In this document: positions 49,501-57,463 of the stretch, piece by piece
Position numbering within the stretch: position 1 is the stretch's first letter
Layout: each line of letters begins with the position of its first letter
NCBI GenBank assembly: GCA_951799405.1
Contig: OX637344.1
Coordinates: 13,640,001 to 13,704,000 of the forward strand
From: Agapetus fuscipes
Taxonomy: Eukaryota > Arthropoda > Insecta > Trichoptera > Glossosomatidae
Length of the DNA: 64,000 nucleotides
Reading direction: 5' to 3'
Translations under genes and position numbers: made by a program
Notes under the pieces: model-generated
What the model was told of the DNA's origin: nothing
What the model saw: the letters and a program-made list of their open reading frames with translations, nothing else
Databases searched by the model: none

Positions 49501-51782
49501 TGCGCATGCATTTAATATGAATTTTAAATGTTTTTTACCAAAGTAAGTAACTTTACCTAAGTACTAAAGCAGTATGTGTAAGAGCTTAGGGGCCGTCCAT
49601 AAATTACGTCATTGATTTTGGCTGATTTTCAACCCCCCCCCCTTACAATCATCCTATAGTCATTATCTAAAGACCCCCCCCCCCTCTTGCTGTAATAATG
49701 GATGAGCTTTATAATTAATAATGTTATATTACTTACATAATATTTTGTAGAAATTGGTATTTACAAGAACGACGTCACTTTTGGTACTCATACATCATTT
49801 GCCATCATCCGCAGACCACCCCCTTAATGCGAATGACGTAATATATGGACAGCCCCTTACATGCAATGCTTGTGAGCGTGCATTAAATAATAATCTTAAA
49901 AATTAATGTATTTTTTAAATAATACGGCGCTGAGTCTATCGGTGCAGGGGCTCTTTTGGAATTTTCGAAAAAAGGGCTTAAGGAGAAAAAAAAAATCTTT
50001 GGAATAGGCAATTTTAGAGAAGTCTTCATTTAGGAGAATGACTCATGTTCGCCAAAGGGTCTGCGGTAATGGTTTAACAAAACAATCCCTACTAAGAGCA
50101 GCAGCATCAAAAGTAAAAATAGCCATGATGATTGCCAATATTTGTCAGAAAAAAAACACCAAAGAAAAAGAAGAAGAGGCCTCTGTCGGCAAAACATATG
50201 TTTTCAAAAGCAAATATGACAACAATTTTTTCACAGAATTATGTGCATGTTGCTACATAAGTAGATGTGTGATGTTTGCCGGCCAAGATTTTCAAAATTC
50301 CTTGACTTATAGGTTGGTATGAGGCTGGCCACCCATCCTGTAAAAAGATGATTCACTTTGCCAATGTCACCCCTGTTTCAGGGAAGGTCGGTAAGAGTTG
50401 CAGGGCTTATGTTCATTTGAGATTGGGTTTTTATATTGTAGATCCACATGTGGCAATTTTAAGCGCGAACTTGAAGTACATTGAAGCTTTCACGGCCGGT
50501 TCTTGTTGACACAACAATCACTTTTTTCGGGCTATGTAGCCGTGGTCTGGTTGAGTCTTATTGATTATATGTGTCTGCTTGTGGGAATGTATTTCATATG
50601 AATCTCAAATGATATATATCTTTGCAACTTAGATTTAGATTAGATTAGCACCAATATCTGATTTTTATGATCAGTGATCAGTTTACCGGTCAATAGCTCA
50701 GTTGGTAGAGTGCTTGCATTCCATGCCGTGAGCTCGGGTTCGAATCCCACCGAGGGTGTCAGAAATGATTTCCCGTTTCGGTTTTTATTTCAAACCCCAA
50801 ATAAAATACCGGCATGGTTTACTCAGCCTTCACAAGAAATAAGTACTAGCCCTTTCGGGAGCTGGGAAACCCCCACTTCAACTGAAGTGGTTGGCGTAAG
50901 GCCGGCCCCCTTACCTGTAAAAGTAAATAGGTTCAACTCGCCACATGCGACCCCTTCGGGGATAACGCGGCAGGAAGTTACACTATATGTGTAGCTTAGT
51001 TGAGTTGAAAAGTGAGATTTGTTTCAAAACCCATAGGTGTCATAAATTATTTCTTGTCTGAAGTTTTTTTTACTTGGGCGCTAATAATATCTACCTATAG
51101 ATTACCAAGTATTCAGCGAGCCCTGGAAAAACCCATTTCTCGCAAAGTGCCTGGGTGTTGGAAATTCCAATTTTGCCCTTTTTTAAAAAATAATAATACC
51201 TTAACCCACACTTGAAACTTACCTGTTTTATTTGCAAACAAGTAGATAAATTTAAGAATTTATAAATTTTAAGCAATGAGGTCCGCACATGTATCCACAT
51301 CGACAAAATTGTGACGTGACACGGACGGGTTGCTAAGGAAAAGGCAAACCAATAATTCAATTGGTTTCTAAGGACCGTAGCGCCATACAAGTGTGAATTT
51401 TGACCGCCGAAATAAACGTTCGAAATTCAAATTTTAAAATGAAGAAAATAGGAAGATACAATGTTTTGAATATTAAGCATAATGTCAAATATTGTTTTGG
51501 AGAAAAGAAAAGTTAAAAGCCTTATTTTAAAGCAGAAAAATATAATGGAAAAGTCTTTAATAAAAAAGATACAACAGAATTTTATGAAACTGCCGTTTAA
51601 AATGTAGAAAAAATTAAAGCATTTTGAAGTTACGTATATTCTTACAAAATACAGTATAAAAATGTCGAAGTAGAAAATGACAAATTAAAGGTTCTCACGG
51701 ATATGTCTGGTCCATCTGTGATGTCCACTAACACTTCTGGTAAGGATACTCTGAAATACCTAGATTTATTTCGTTTACCCAT
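40317..51782 (-). CDS. NYN-domain ribonuclease, N4BP1/KHNYN/Regnase family
   Basis: Minus-strand exons 51782-51760 (tentative), 48885-47149, 45193-45089, 41109-40990 and 40521-40317 would give 729 codons plus stop. All use GT and AG, and the last four junctions are in phase. The C-terminal quarter is an NYN/PIN nuclease domain in the expected order: VVIDGSNVAMS, then VFSVEGLKICIDYF, FVPRFR, VVYTPSREV, a YDDR acid pair, GVVVSGDNFRDLL, RLLPFTWVG and DPLGRNGP. The metal-binding acids of the family (IDGSN, DD, GDN) are all visible. The 570-residue N-terminal region is Ser/Lys-rich with a KKKRKK nuclear-type signal and several SUMO-interacting-like stretches. There is no CCCH finger after the NYN domain, unlike Regnases, so N4BP1/KHNYN-type is the closer fit. 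The predicted role is endonucleolytic cleavage of RNA. Introns carry CR1, SINE and DNA elements. Confidence 0.88.
40619..40864 (-). mobile_element. SINE-C copy in NYN intron
   Basis: From ttttaatctaagttgcaaag to cctgtaagtcaaggaac. It lies in the last intron of the NYN gene, in the gene's orientation. Confidence 0.8.
40990..41109 (-). CDS. NYN gene, exon with YDDR
   Basis: Acceptor CTTTTACAG. Encodes NKRGKSSNPSLLDDLERKG, then TPSREVRGRF and SYDD; donor GTAAGT, phase 2. 120 bp. Confidence 0.9.
41183..41359. mobile_element. MITE-P copy in NYN intron
   Basis: Both arms are intact (ccagggctagaagtctcatc, then gatgagacttccagcctagg). The central cagctg is in opposite orientation to the 4393 copy. 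Confidence 0.85.
41397..42236. mobile_element. DNA element with repeated GTCGCGGCGACA motifs
   Basis: Both ends are packed with direct and inverted forms of gtcgcggcgac (about 41420-41560 and 42108-42220). The right end contains a perfect small palindrome, atcgcacactggac and its inverse, at about 42182-42233. Outer ends resemble each other (gcgcacattagacgac and, inverted, cgcacactggacgac). The interior is A-rich with no credible ORF. The terminal ggccctta suggests a TTA duplication. Confidence 0.6.
42237..43607 (-). pseudogene. CR1/L2-like LINE, 5'-truncated, in NYN intron
   Basis: A 365-codon minus-strand frame (43591-42494) covers most of the reverse transcriptase: QSAYRKHHSTETAM, then the LDMSAAFDLVDH motif A, GVPQGSVLGPLL and CYADD. 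A degenerate insertion of gtgtttaagtgttaattt-like repeats shifts the frame at about 42530. The C-terminus (FGDRAFKAAAPMTWN) follows in another frame to a (TTA)n tail at 42237. No endonuclease region is present. The catalytic YADD is intact, but the copy is dead. Confidence 0.9.
43608..43690 (+). repeat. Repeat F, copy 2
   Basis: taagcttgatattagattaa through agcactttagtcaatttcaa, shared with 8901-9005. It directly abuts the LINE 5' truncation point. Confidence 0.5.
43859..44450 (+). mobile_element. SINE-A copy split by a Harbinger-like MITE
   Basis: SINE-A head gaccagtccgtagtgtagtg is interrupted after ggtta and resumes gcgctttggactggtaaatg. The rest is complete to aatcattctaatattgtta. Confidence 0.85.
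43883..44172. mobile_element. PIF/Harbinger-like MITE, 290 bp, TTA duplication
   Basis: Inverted ends GGGGCTGTCCATATATTACG and GGGGCCGTCCATAAATTACG. TTA flanks both sides (43880-43882 and 44173-44175). The G-rich interior includes gggggaggggggg. A second copy, inverted, is at 49589. Confidence 0.88.
44501..44610 (+). mobile_element. SINE-A, head only
   Basis: gaccggtccgtagtctagtgg to tttgttctttgccgagtcaa. The sequence changes at about 44600 into the hammerhead-like region. Confidence 0.7.
44660..44710 (+). ncRNA. Hammerhead-like core, isolated
   Basis: CTGATGA at 44668-44674, a pairable GTC-TATC/GATA-GGC stem, then CGAAACGTC ending at 44702. The order and spacing match hammerhead cores found in Penelope-like elements. 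I see no matching outer stem, so activity is doubtful. Confidence 0.4.
44765..45025 (-). mobile_element. SINE-D copy in NYN intron
   Basis: The minus strand reads gtcgctgggatggtcgaggg, a B-box ggttcaaaccctgc, then gaccctggttcaacagaggt and ctggccaggcaaaataggtt. Confidence 0.75.
45089..45193 (-). CDS. NYN gene, exon with CIDYF helix
   Basis: Acceptor TTGTCCTCAG. Encodes HFPQRKVFSVEGLKICIDYF to FVPRF; donor GTATTC, phase 2. 105 bp. A plus-strand CR1 fragment begins about 30 bp beyond it. Confidence 0.9.
45220..45770 (+). pseudogene. CR1/L2-like LINE fragment, plus strand
   Basis: An open stretch at 45328-45642 encodes NAAARLIHGASKFCHITPHL, then LHWLKMKERIHFKIGLL, the thumb and C-terminal region of CR1/L2 reverse transcriptases. 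It is frame-broken and runs against the minus-strand copy that follows. Confidence 0.8.
45765..47050 (-). pseudogene. CR1/L2-like LINE, long open reverse transcriptase
   Basis: The minus strand from about 47046 to 45848 stays open for roughly 400 codons: LALLDMSAAFDTVSH (motif A), GVPQGSVLGPILF, SYADD, RLIFGISKFAHITPLL and the C-terminal GDRAFRVAGPVEWNRLP to KKSYP-stop. The finger region and endonuclease are missing, so it is 5'-truncated but little decayed. It belongs to a different subfamily from the 42237 copy. The first residues of the longest frame come from the adjacent plus-strand LINE end. Confidence 0.9.
47052..47130 (+). pseudogene. CR1/L2-like LINE 3' terminus
   Basis: tgcgcctttgggatgaccaa, then ggcgccattcacatcttgaa and (ATT)n. 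Same terminus type as 39180-39240. It ends 19 bp before the NYN exon. Confidence 0.65.
47149..48885 (-). CDS. NYN gene, long exon
   Basis: About 579 codons. It starts after TTTCTTTCAG or TTTCAGAG, continues through the KKKRKK basic run and the disordered region, and ends VVIDGSNVAMS at donor GTAAGT, phase 2. The frame is open without a break across 1.7 kb. Confidence 0.92.
48993..49320 (-). mobile_element. SINE-B copy, full length, in NYN intron
   Basis: Minus-strand head tccggtcgatagctcagttg with B box cgggctcgaatcccacc, complete body, and 3' end gtgtagcttagttgcgt. Confidence 0.88.
49322..49905 (+). mobile_element. SINE-C sequence split by a Harbinger-like MITE
   Basis: A plus-strand SINE-C at 49328-49545 is followed by a second SINE-C piece (gtgtaagagctta and catgcaatgcttgtgagcgt). 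The MITE at 49589 breaks that second piece. Confidence 0.7.
49589..49856. mobile_element. PIF/Harbinger-like MITE, 268 bp, TTA duplication
   Basis: Inverted relative to 43883. TTA at 49586-49588 and 49857-49859. Ends GGGGCCGTCCATAAATTACG and, inverted, GGGGCTGTCCATATATTACG. Confidence 0.88.
49906..50029. other. No recognised feature
   Basis: Short AT-rich spacer. Confidence 0.4.
50030..50190 (+). pseudogene. LINE 3' end, second RTE-like family
   Basis: Encodes SLLRAAASKVKIAMMIANI, nearly the same as the end of the 20030 fragment, then an A-rich 3' end with aaagaagaagag. Confidence 0.75.
50298..50648 (+). mobile_element. SINE-C copy with a 95-bp insert
   Basis: Full plus-strand copy with a (TTAGA)n tail. 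At about 50470-50566 it contains a foreign segment with agctttcacggccggt and tcgggctatgtagccgtggt, phrases typical of Penelope-like element ends. Confidence 0.8.
50685..51007 (+). mobile_element. SINE-B copy, full length, near consensus
   Basis: Head ggtcaatagctcagttggta (A box), ctcgggttcgaatcccaccg (B box), full body, and 3' end gtgtagcttagttgagt. This is the best reference copy of SINE-B. Confidence 0.9.
51300..51440 (+). repeat. Repeat E, copy 5
   Basis: tgacgtgacacggacgggtt and gctaaggaaaaggc, then caaccaataattcaattggt-like paired CCAAT blocks. It lies in the presumed first intron of the NYN gene, about 320 bp from its tentative start. Confidence 0.6.
51760..51782 (-). CDS. NYN gene, tentative first coding exon
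   Basis: ATG in strong context (AAAATGG) encodes MGKRNKS and stops at a GTATTT donor in phase 2. The frame works only if the next exon starts at 48885, after the second AG of TTTCAGAG. The donor type GTATT also occurs at 45089 and 30551. Confidence 0.4.
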
Positions 51783-52514
51783 TTTGTTTAGTAATACTTT
51801 TCAACAATTTACGTTTTTAAAAAATGGCGAAGACGTCAACCGATGAAAACACAACACAGCAATGTGCCGCACAGAGTAGGTGTGCCGCAAAACGACAATA
51901 GAAGAATAATTTTGACAGTGATCTCAAAGCGCAGTGCTACCAACTGAAGGAAAATATTTGAGTGTAGCTACTATGTCTGTGCTACTATGGTACCTACCTT
52001 TAAACTAAAATTATTTGAAAATAATAATACGCTCTAATAATATGAATTTTGAGAAGAAAGATATGAAAAAACGATTTCAATTCAGTATTTTTAACGAAAA
52101 AAACTTTTTACGATGTCTTCATATGAAAAAGAGGTTGTAGCTCTTGCCGCTCAGATTGTTTGCAGAATCCAAAATCAAAATGTCAAAATAAAAATTTGAC
52201 AGACGCTGTTTTTGCTGCTGAAAAAAAGAGCTAGTTTTATTTCCTCGTGAGTTCAAATCCAAATTTAATTCAAAATAATTAACCAGTTCATTTATTTCTC
52301 GAGAGAAATATAGCAATTTCTCCATCCAATCGGTTTACTTCATGGAAAGAGTATGCGTGGATTTTTATCGATTTTTTTTAAATTTTGAATGAAAATGTTC
52401 TTTATTTAAAATTCTGTAATATGTAAAATACCCAACTCTCTCGGCGCTTGATCTGAATAAGTATTTGGTTGTTTTTTTCTTTTGTCGTTAATTTGTGATG
52501 GATATAATTTTCAG
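51783..52514. promoter_or_regulatory. Presumed shared region between two divergent genes
   Basis: The tentative NYN start (minus) and the 20-finger gene (plus) point away from each other here. A CRE-like agacgtcaac lies near 51831. No TATA box is evident. The assignment rests on gene orientation only. Confidence 0.35.
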
Positions 52515-52668
52515 TTGTGGAGAAGCCCCCAGGATGTCTCTTTCAGCGTCTCTGGAGGCCATTGGGGTGGTCCGGCGCTTCTTGGAGTCCTATCCCAGTA
52601 CTCCTCCGGCCATTATGGATGATCTATTCCACCTGGAAGGCTTTCTAGAAAATCAACAGCAATTTGTT
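52515..52668 (+). CDS. 20-finger gene, first coding exon
   Basis: Acceptor ATTTTCAG, ATG at 52534, donor GTATGT after a Val codon. Encodes MSLSASLEAIGVVRRFLESY and a Gln-rich end. An upstream 5' UTR exon is implied by the acceptor. Fully open in frame on both sides of the ATG. Confidence 0.75.
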
Positions 52669-55600
52669 GTATGTATCGTACTTACATCTTTTTATTTTGG
52701 ATCCTTTACTAAAAAGTTGATATGAGGCTGAACACCCATAGTGTAAGAATAAATCAGTGTGGTTATATTAATACCTTATACTTAGGTGAAACTGAGTAAG
52801 TGACGTATTAAGCCAACATGGGTTTCTCAGATAAATGCACCTTTTTCCCTATTATAGATAGATGTATGAGAGAACTCACTACAAAAAATATGAACACCTG
52901 TAGTTTAGAAGTTTGTCATGAGTCTATTTCTTGTAATTAGTTCACTTACTATGAGAAATTACACCGAATGAAATGTTTTATCCACAATTTCTCAAATCAG
53001 TGAATCAGCACTTATTCAGTTTTACCTTTAAGGTGGCGATATGTATGTCGTGAATCTAAAGTAGTATTTATCTGAAATAATCTATCTAGGCAACTGACGG
53101 GTAAAGTACGGTCCACGGGCCGTAGCCGGCCCGCCGACGGTCCTTCGATAATAATAGTAAGTATATGGCCCACGATCATTATATCCTAACGGTCCAGAAG
53201 TATAAAGTAACATTTTTTTTATAATTCTGGCCGTCTGATTTTTTTTAACTTTCTGGGCCCCCACTAAGACAGTTTGCCCACCACTGATCTAGGTCAATCA
53301 TAGTCTAGTGGTTAATGCTTAAAATTTGTAATTCGAAGGCAGTGGGTTCAATACTCAGAGGAAGTATTTTTTTTTAAAAAAGTGCTTGTTGCTGGGGTGT
53401 ACAATATACCCATCTTTATCAAAAATCTGCTATAAATGTTCATCCAGTCTTAGAGTAGCTGGATATCGCTAGATTGATGCTGTTTAACATCGACCAAACA
53501 TGTAGAAGGCTCATGAGGTGTGATTCTCACAAAGGCAGCACCCACCAAATATCCTAATATTTATTTTTTATTTGTATCACTCTTACTCCATTGTATTAAT
53601 TTGTTTTTTTGCATCTTCCAGAATGTGCCTTCCATGTTTGGTGAAGACAAAAACAACATTATTAAAAAAGAAGATGACTTCCTGGAGGACTGCAACGACG
53701 CTGATAACATGATGGATTTCAATTACGAAGATCCCATGTCGCCCAAGTCGGAATCAGACGGCAAAGAAAATGGTAAAAATGAAGACACAAAGACTGATGT
53801 GAAAGTGGAAGTTAACGAAGAGTCTGTAAGGCTTGTTAAGCAAAGTATGAAGGAGATTTTGGCTCTTGAAGAGTCGGATAATGAAGGAGTAGACTTGGGA
53901 ATGGATTCCAGCGATGAATTGACCATCAGGGCTTTAGAGGAAAGTCTTTCGAAAAAGTTAAAGTCCAGTAAAAAGACCTTTATGTGTGACCAGTGTGATT
54001 TCCGCTGTCGGATCGTCACAGATTTGAGGCTGCATAAGAAAATACATAAAGGTGTTAGTAAGCCATTTGTTTGTGATGTGTGCTCGTATAAAACTTCTAC
54101 TCCTCATAATTTAAAGAAGCATAAAGCCATTCACACTCCGCAAAAGTTGTATGGATGTGATAAGTGTGATTATAAAAGTTATAGAGCTAATCATGTGAAA
54201 ATGCACAGAAGAACTCATACCGGAGAAAAACCATACATGTGCGATTATTGTGATTATAAGTCTGCTTTCTTGAGTTGTACCAAGGTGCATGAGCGCACTC
54301 ACACTGGAGAAAAGAACTTTATATGTGATCAGTGTCCCTACAAAGCGTCCGTGTCAGGTGATTTGAAAACGCATAAATTGATACATACTGGAGAAAAACC
54401 ATACTTGTGTGATCAATGCAGTTATAGATGTAATCGATCCAGCATGCTGAAAACGCACAAGTTGACACATGTTTTAGAGAGAATAGCATATGAGTGTGAT
54501 CAGTGCTCATATAAATCCATTGTAATGAAAGACTTAAAAGCACACAAGCAGATTCATGCTGGAAAACGTAACCTCTTTGGATGCGAGCTATGTGATTATA
54601 AAACTAATAGGGCGCATCATCTGAAAGTTCATATGCGGACACATTCAGGTGAAAAACCATTTGCTTGTGATCAGTGTGACCATACCACAGCATCCGCAGG
54701 GTCATTGAAAATACATCAAAGAACTCACACAGGGGTCAAGCCTTTCAAATGTGAGCAGTGTGATTATAAAGCAGCTGTTTCGCATGATTTAAAAGTACAC
54801 AAATTGATTCACACAGGGGAGAAACCGTTTTTGTGTGATCAGTGTAGCTATGCTTGTAATCGGGCACAGCTCTTAAAAGCTCATAAAAGAATTCACTCTG
54901 GTGAAAAACCTCCCCATGCTTGTGATGAGTGTTCATATGCCACTTTTGCCGCAAAGGATTTGACGGCTCACAAATTAATCCACTCGGGTGAAAAACCATT
55001 TTTGTGTGATCAATGCAGTTACCGTGCAAACAGAGCGCATCATTTAAAAGTGCATAAGCGCATTCATACGGGAGAAAAACCATACATTTGCGACGAGTGC
55101 CCGTACAAATCCCCATTCATGAGTGCGTTGACTGTTCACAAGCGCAGAACGCACACAAAGGAAAAGCCGTACGCTTGCGATCTTTGCCCATTCAAAACAT
55201 CAGTCGGGCAAGATTTGAAAGTGCACTCATTGATTCACACCGGGGAGAAGCCATATTTATGTGACCAGTGTAGTTATAGGTGCAACAGAGCGCATCATTT
55301 AAAAGTGCACAAAAGGACTCACACAGGTGAAAAACCGTACCATTGTGAAGAGTGCTCGTACAAGACTGCGTTCCAAAATGATTTGAGGGTGCATATGCTG
55401 ACACACACCGGGGAAAAACCTTTTGCGTGTAATATATGCACTTTCAGAACAAATCGTTCCAACAGATTAAAAGCTCATAAAAGGACTCACACCGGAGAGA
55501 AAACTGTGTATTCTTGCGACGAGTGCTACTTTAAAACTTGTCTTCCTAACGGATTGAAATTGCATAAGAAGATGCACAACGGAGAAGGCAGCTTCAGATG

Positions 55601-55715
55601 TGACTCGTGTAGTTTTGCGGCTTTTCAAGCTATAGATATAGAGAAGCATAAGCAGGAATCTCATAAAGAAGAGATTGTTCCTTTAAATAACACAATCCCA
55701 CAGCAACTATCCTGA
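52515..55715 (+). CDS. 20-finger C2H2 protein, two coding exons
   Basis: Exon 52515-52668 (start ATG at 52534, context AGGATGT) joins exon 53622-55715 in phase 0, giving 742 residues plus stop. Residues 1-45 are unique. About 46-165 is acidic with KxE-type SUMO-like sites. From residue 167 there are 20 C2H2 fingers, mostly CDQCSY type with HTGEKP linkers, ending close to the stop. Fingers 5-9, 10-14 and 15-19 match one another position by position. The many fingers suggest sequence-specific DNA binding in the nucleus, probably as a transcription or chromatin regulator. No effector domain (ZAD, BTB, SET) is seen. The ORF could be read upstream to 53520, but that part is intron and SINE-A sequence. 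Orthologue unknown. Confidence 0.9.
53091..53286. mobile_element. hAT-like MITE in intron
   Basis: ctgacgggtaaagtacggtc and, inverted, gtggtgggcaaactgtctta form diverged ends, flanked by atctagg on both sides. Interior has gccggcccgccgacgg. Confidence 0.6.
53288..53575 (+). mobile_element. SINE-A copy, old, in intron
   Basis: Head aatcatagtctagtggttaa, B-box region gtgggttcaatactcag, diverged body and tcctaatatt end, 46 bp before the main-exon acceptor. Confidence 0.75.
53622..55715 (+). CDS. 20-finger gene, main exon
   Basis: Acceptor CATCTTCCAG, 697 codons, stop TGA at 55713. The first finger cysteine codon is at 53985, and all 20 fingers lie on this one exon. Minus-strand ORFs here are antisense shadows of the Cys/His codon pattern. 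Confidence 0.93.
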   Translation, partial: NVPSMFGEDKNNIIKKEDDFLEDCNDADNMMDFNYEDPMSPKSESDGKENGKNEDTKTDVKVEVNEESVRLVKQSMKEILALEESDNEGVDLGMDSSDELTIRALEESLSKKLKSSKKTFMCDQCDFRCRIVTDLRLHKKIHKGVSKPFVCDVCSYKTSTPHNLKKHKAIHTPQKLYGCDKCDYKSYRANHVKMHRRTHTGEKPYMCDYCDYKSAFLSCTKVHERTHTGEKNFICDQCPYKASVSGDLKTHKLIHTGEKPYLCDQCSYRCNRSSMLKTHKLTHVLERIAYECDQCSYKSIVMKDLKAHKQIHAGKRNLFGCELCDYKTNRAHHLKVHMRTHSGEKPFACDQCDHTTASAGSLKIHQRTHTGVKPFKCEQCDYKAAVSHDLKVHKLIHTGEKPFLCDQCSYACNRAQLLKAHKRIHSGEKPPHACDECSYATFAAKDLTAHKLIHSGEKPFLCDQCSYRANRAHHLKVHKRIHTGEKPYICDECPYKSPFMSALTVHKRRTHTKEKPYACDLCPFKTSVGQDLKVHSLIHTGEKPYLCDQCSYRCNRAHHLKVHKRTHTGEKPYHCEECSYKTAFQNDLRVHMLTHTGEKPFACNICTFRTNRSNRLKAHKRTHTGEKTVYSCDECYFKTCLPNGLKLHKKMHNGEGSFRCDSCSFAAFQAIDIEKHKQESHKEEIVPLNNTIPQQLS

Positions 55716-55930
55716 ATCAGAGAGCGCCACATTCATGTATTTGAGTCACATAGAACCAAAGGTATCATCCCCTTAGTGCTTGTTTGTCTTATGTCCATCA
55801 GAGGTAATTTCACAAGAAAAATTTGTGTATGTGTACTGGAGCAATGTGTCTTATGAAAACTGGAAATTTTATTTAAAACTACTCTCACATTGTCTTTTAC
55901 ATTTTTTTCTTAGCTCAGATTGTGTAGAAT
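55716..55930 (+). other. Likely 3' UTR of the 20-finger gene
   Basis: No AATAAA is found before the SINE-C at 55934. An AATAAA inside that SINE (about 56124) could serve. No other feature. Confidence 0.35.
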
Positions 55931-55933
55931 GTG

Positions 55934-56262
55934 ATCTATAATAATCTATAATCTAAGCTGCAAGGATATGTTAACATTTAGGCCCGTGACGCACTAGGCA
56001 GCCTGGCTGCCGCAGCCAGGCTGCCTAGTGCGTCACGGGCCTTAAGGCTCATATGAAATGCATGCCTACAGACAGGCATATGTAAGTTCGCGCCTACACA
56101 TTCTGCATGTGTGCATACCATACAAATAAAGAAAACCTCACATGGACATAAACCTTGCAACTCCTGCCGCCGTTTCCTGAACCGGGGTGGCATTGGCAAA
56201 AGTGAACCGATTTTTACAGCACGGGTGGTCAGCCTCGTACCAACCTATCAGTCAAGGAGCAA
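55934..56262 (-). mobile_element. SINE-C copy carrying a 61-bp palindrome
   Basis: Full minus-strand copy of the cctgccgccgtttcctgaa subfamily. It is interrupted between ttaacattta and aggctcatatg by the palindromic insert described next. Confidence 0.85.
55981..56041. mobile_element. 61-bp perfect palindrome with TTA duplication
   Basis: Arms 55981-56010 and 56012-56041 are exact inverted copies of 30 bp around a single C. They start GGCCCGTGACGCACTAGG. TTA lies on both sides (55978-55980 and 56042-56044). The uninterrupted SINE-C sequence shows the insert is an addition, so it behaves as a minimal PIF/Harbinger-like MITE. Confidence 0.85.
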
Positions 56263-56535
56263 CGGTCAAGGTGATTCATAAGGTAATTTCATGGAAAGGT
56301 CATATTTGAATCAAATAGCAGATGAGCCAAACAAGCACTGGGGGGACGGTATGTCAAAAAATGAGATGAATGTATGGAAACGTAGAAAGGGATATTTTAT
56401 GAGTTCCCTTGATTTTTCATTTATGAAAAAAACATCCTAAAATGCTGTCTTTGATTTCCTACAACTCATTGAAGTACTGCTAATGTTGAGTTTAAAAAAA
56501 AGTGTCTAAATTTCTAGAAGATAAGCAATTTTCTT
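56263..56535. other. No recognised feature
   Basis: AT-rich non-coding spacer. Confidence 0.4.
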
Positions 56536-56730
56536 CTTTTTTCTGTGCCACTTCTATCAAAGATCGGCGATCATCATGGCTATTTTGACCTTGGATGCTG
56601 CGGCTTTAAACAGGGTCTTGGTGCTTTTGTTGAACCATCATCACAGGTTTTTGGCAATCATCGAGTCATCTTTTCCTTTAGATGCTGCAGCTCTAAATAG
56701 CCATTGTTTTAATCCTCAAGCCAATGACGT
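56536..56730 (-). pseudogene. LINE 3' end, second RTE-like family, partly duplicated
   Basis: The minus strand carries the ccaaggtcaaaatagccatg stretch seen at 20620 and 50110. A weaker second copy lies directly beside it (atgctgcagctctaaatag). Confidence 0.65.
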
Positions 56731-57463
56731 CCTTTAGTCCTTCTCCCGTGAATCTTTCCTTGTATAATATGTATGTCATGAAGCTTGTCGCATATCAGAT
56801 GGCAGTGTTTTTAATTTAAGTTACCTACCTGTATTGAACCATAAATAATAAAACATTCTAGTCAAAGTGTATTGCCAGATAGTATTCTAAATTTAAATTA
56901 TGATAATATTATTAAATTTTTATAAGAGTTGAAAGTCATGTCATCAAAAATCATAGTTATTTTATAGCTCTTGTTTGGCATGTGACGCTGATGTCTCTTT
57001 TTTTCATTGTATACTTATTCTATTCTATGCCACATGCATTACTATATCGACAGTTAGAAGGAAGTAATAAATTATAAGCAACGTTTTGGTCAAAAATGAG
57101 TTATGAATGCTATCCTACTTGAAATTTTCCGCTCTTTCCATTGATTTAAATAAAATATATAGATGGAGCATTAGCGTATATATCCGATCCACATCATTGT
57201 TGCCCTAAATGATAGTGTATGCCCCATTTGCAATCAGTTGTTTACCAAGCGTCGGCAAGGAAACATCGAGGTACCTACATGTAAATTGAAAACAACTATC
57301 ATGCGAAGATAGCCTGACAGTTTCATCAAATTTTCAAATTTCCCCATATAATAGAAATAAGTTAATTTAATGAAATAAAACTCATGATAAGCGCGTGATG
57401 AATTATTACAAACAAAAGCATACAGTAAAAAACCACAAAATATAAAAAAAAAACTCAGTTTTT
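56731..57463. other. AT-rich, no recognised feature
   Basis: I see no exon or repeat family. Confidence 0.4.

Noticed and set aside
50690..50765. tRNA gene
   Set aside because: A- and B-box sequences are good, but the acceptor stem does not close and the sequence continues into the SINE-B body shared by many copies. The same holds for SINE-A and SINE-D heads.
51703..51741. Plus-strand first exon reading MSGPSVMSTNTS with donor GTAAGG
   Set aside because: Its phase (1) does not fit the exon at 52515, which needs 2 bases. It could only be a 5' UTR exon. Left out in favour of the internal ATG at 52534.
53520..53621. First 34 residues of the long 731-codon frame of the 20-finger gene
   Set aside because: They lie in a SINE-A tail and a pyrimidine-rich intron end. 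The AG at 53620-53621 and a phase-0 upstream exon explain the true start of the exon.
54111..55404. Minus-strand ORFs of 60-120 codons within the finger gene
   Set aside because: They are antisense shadows of regularly spaced Cys and His codons.
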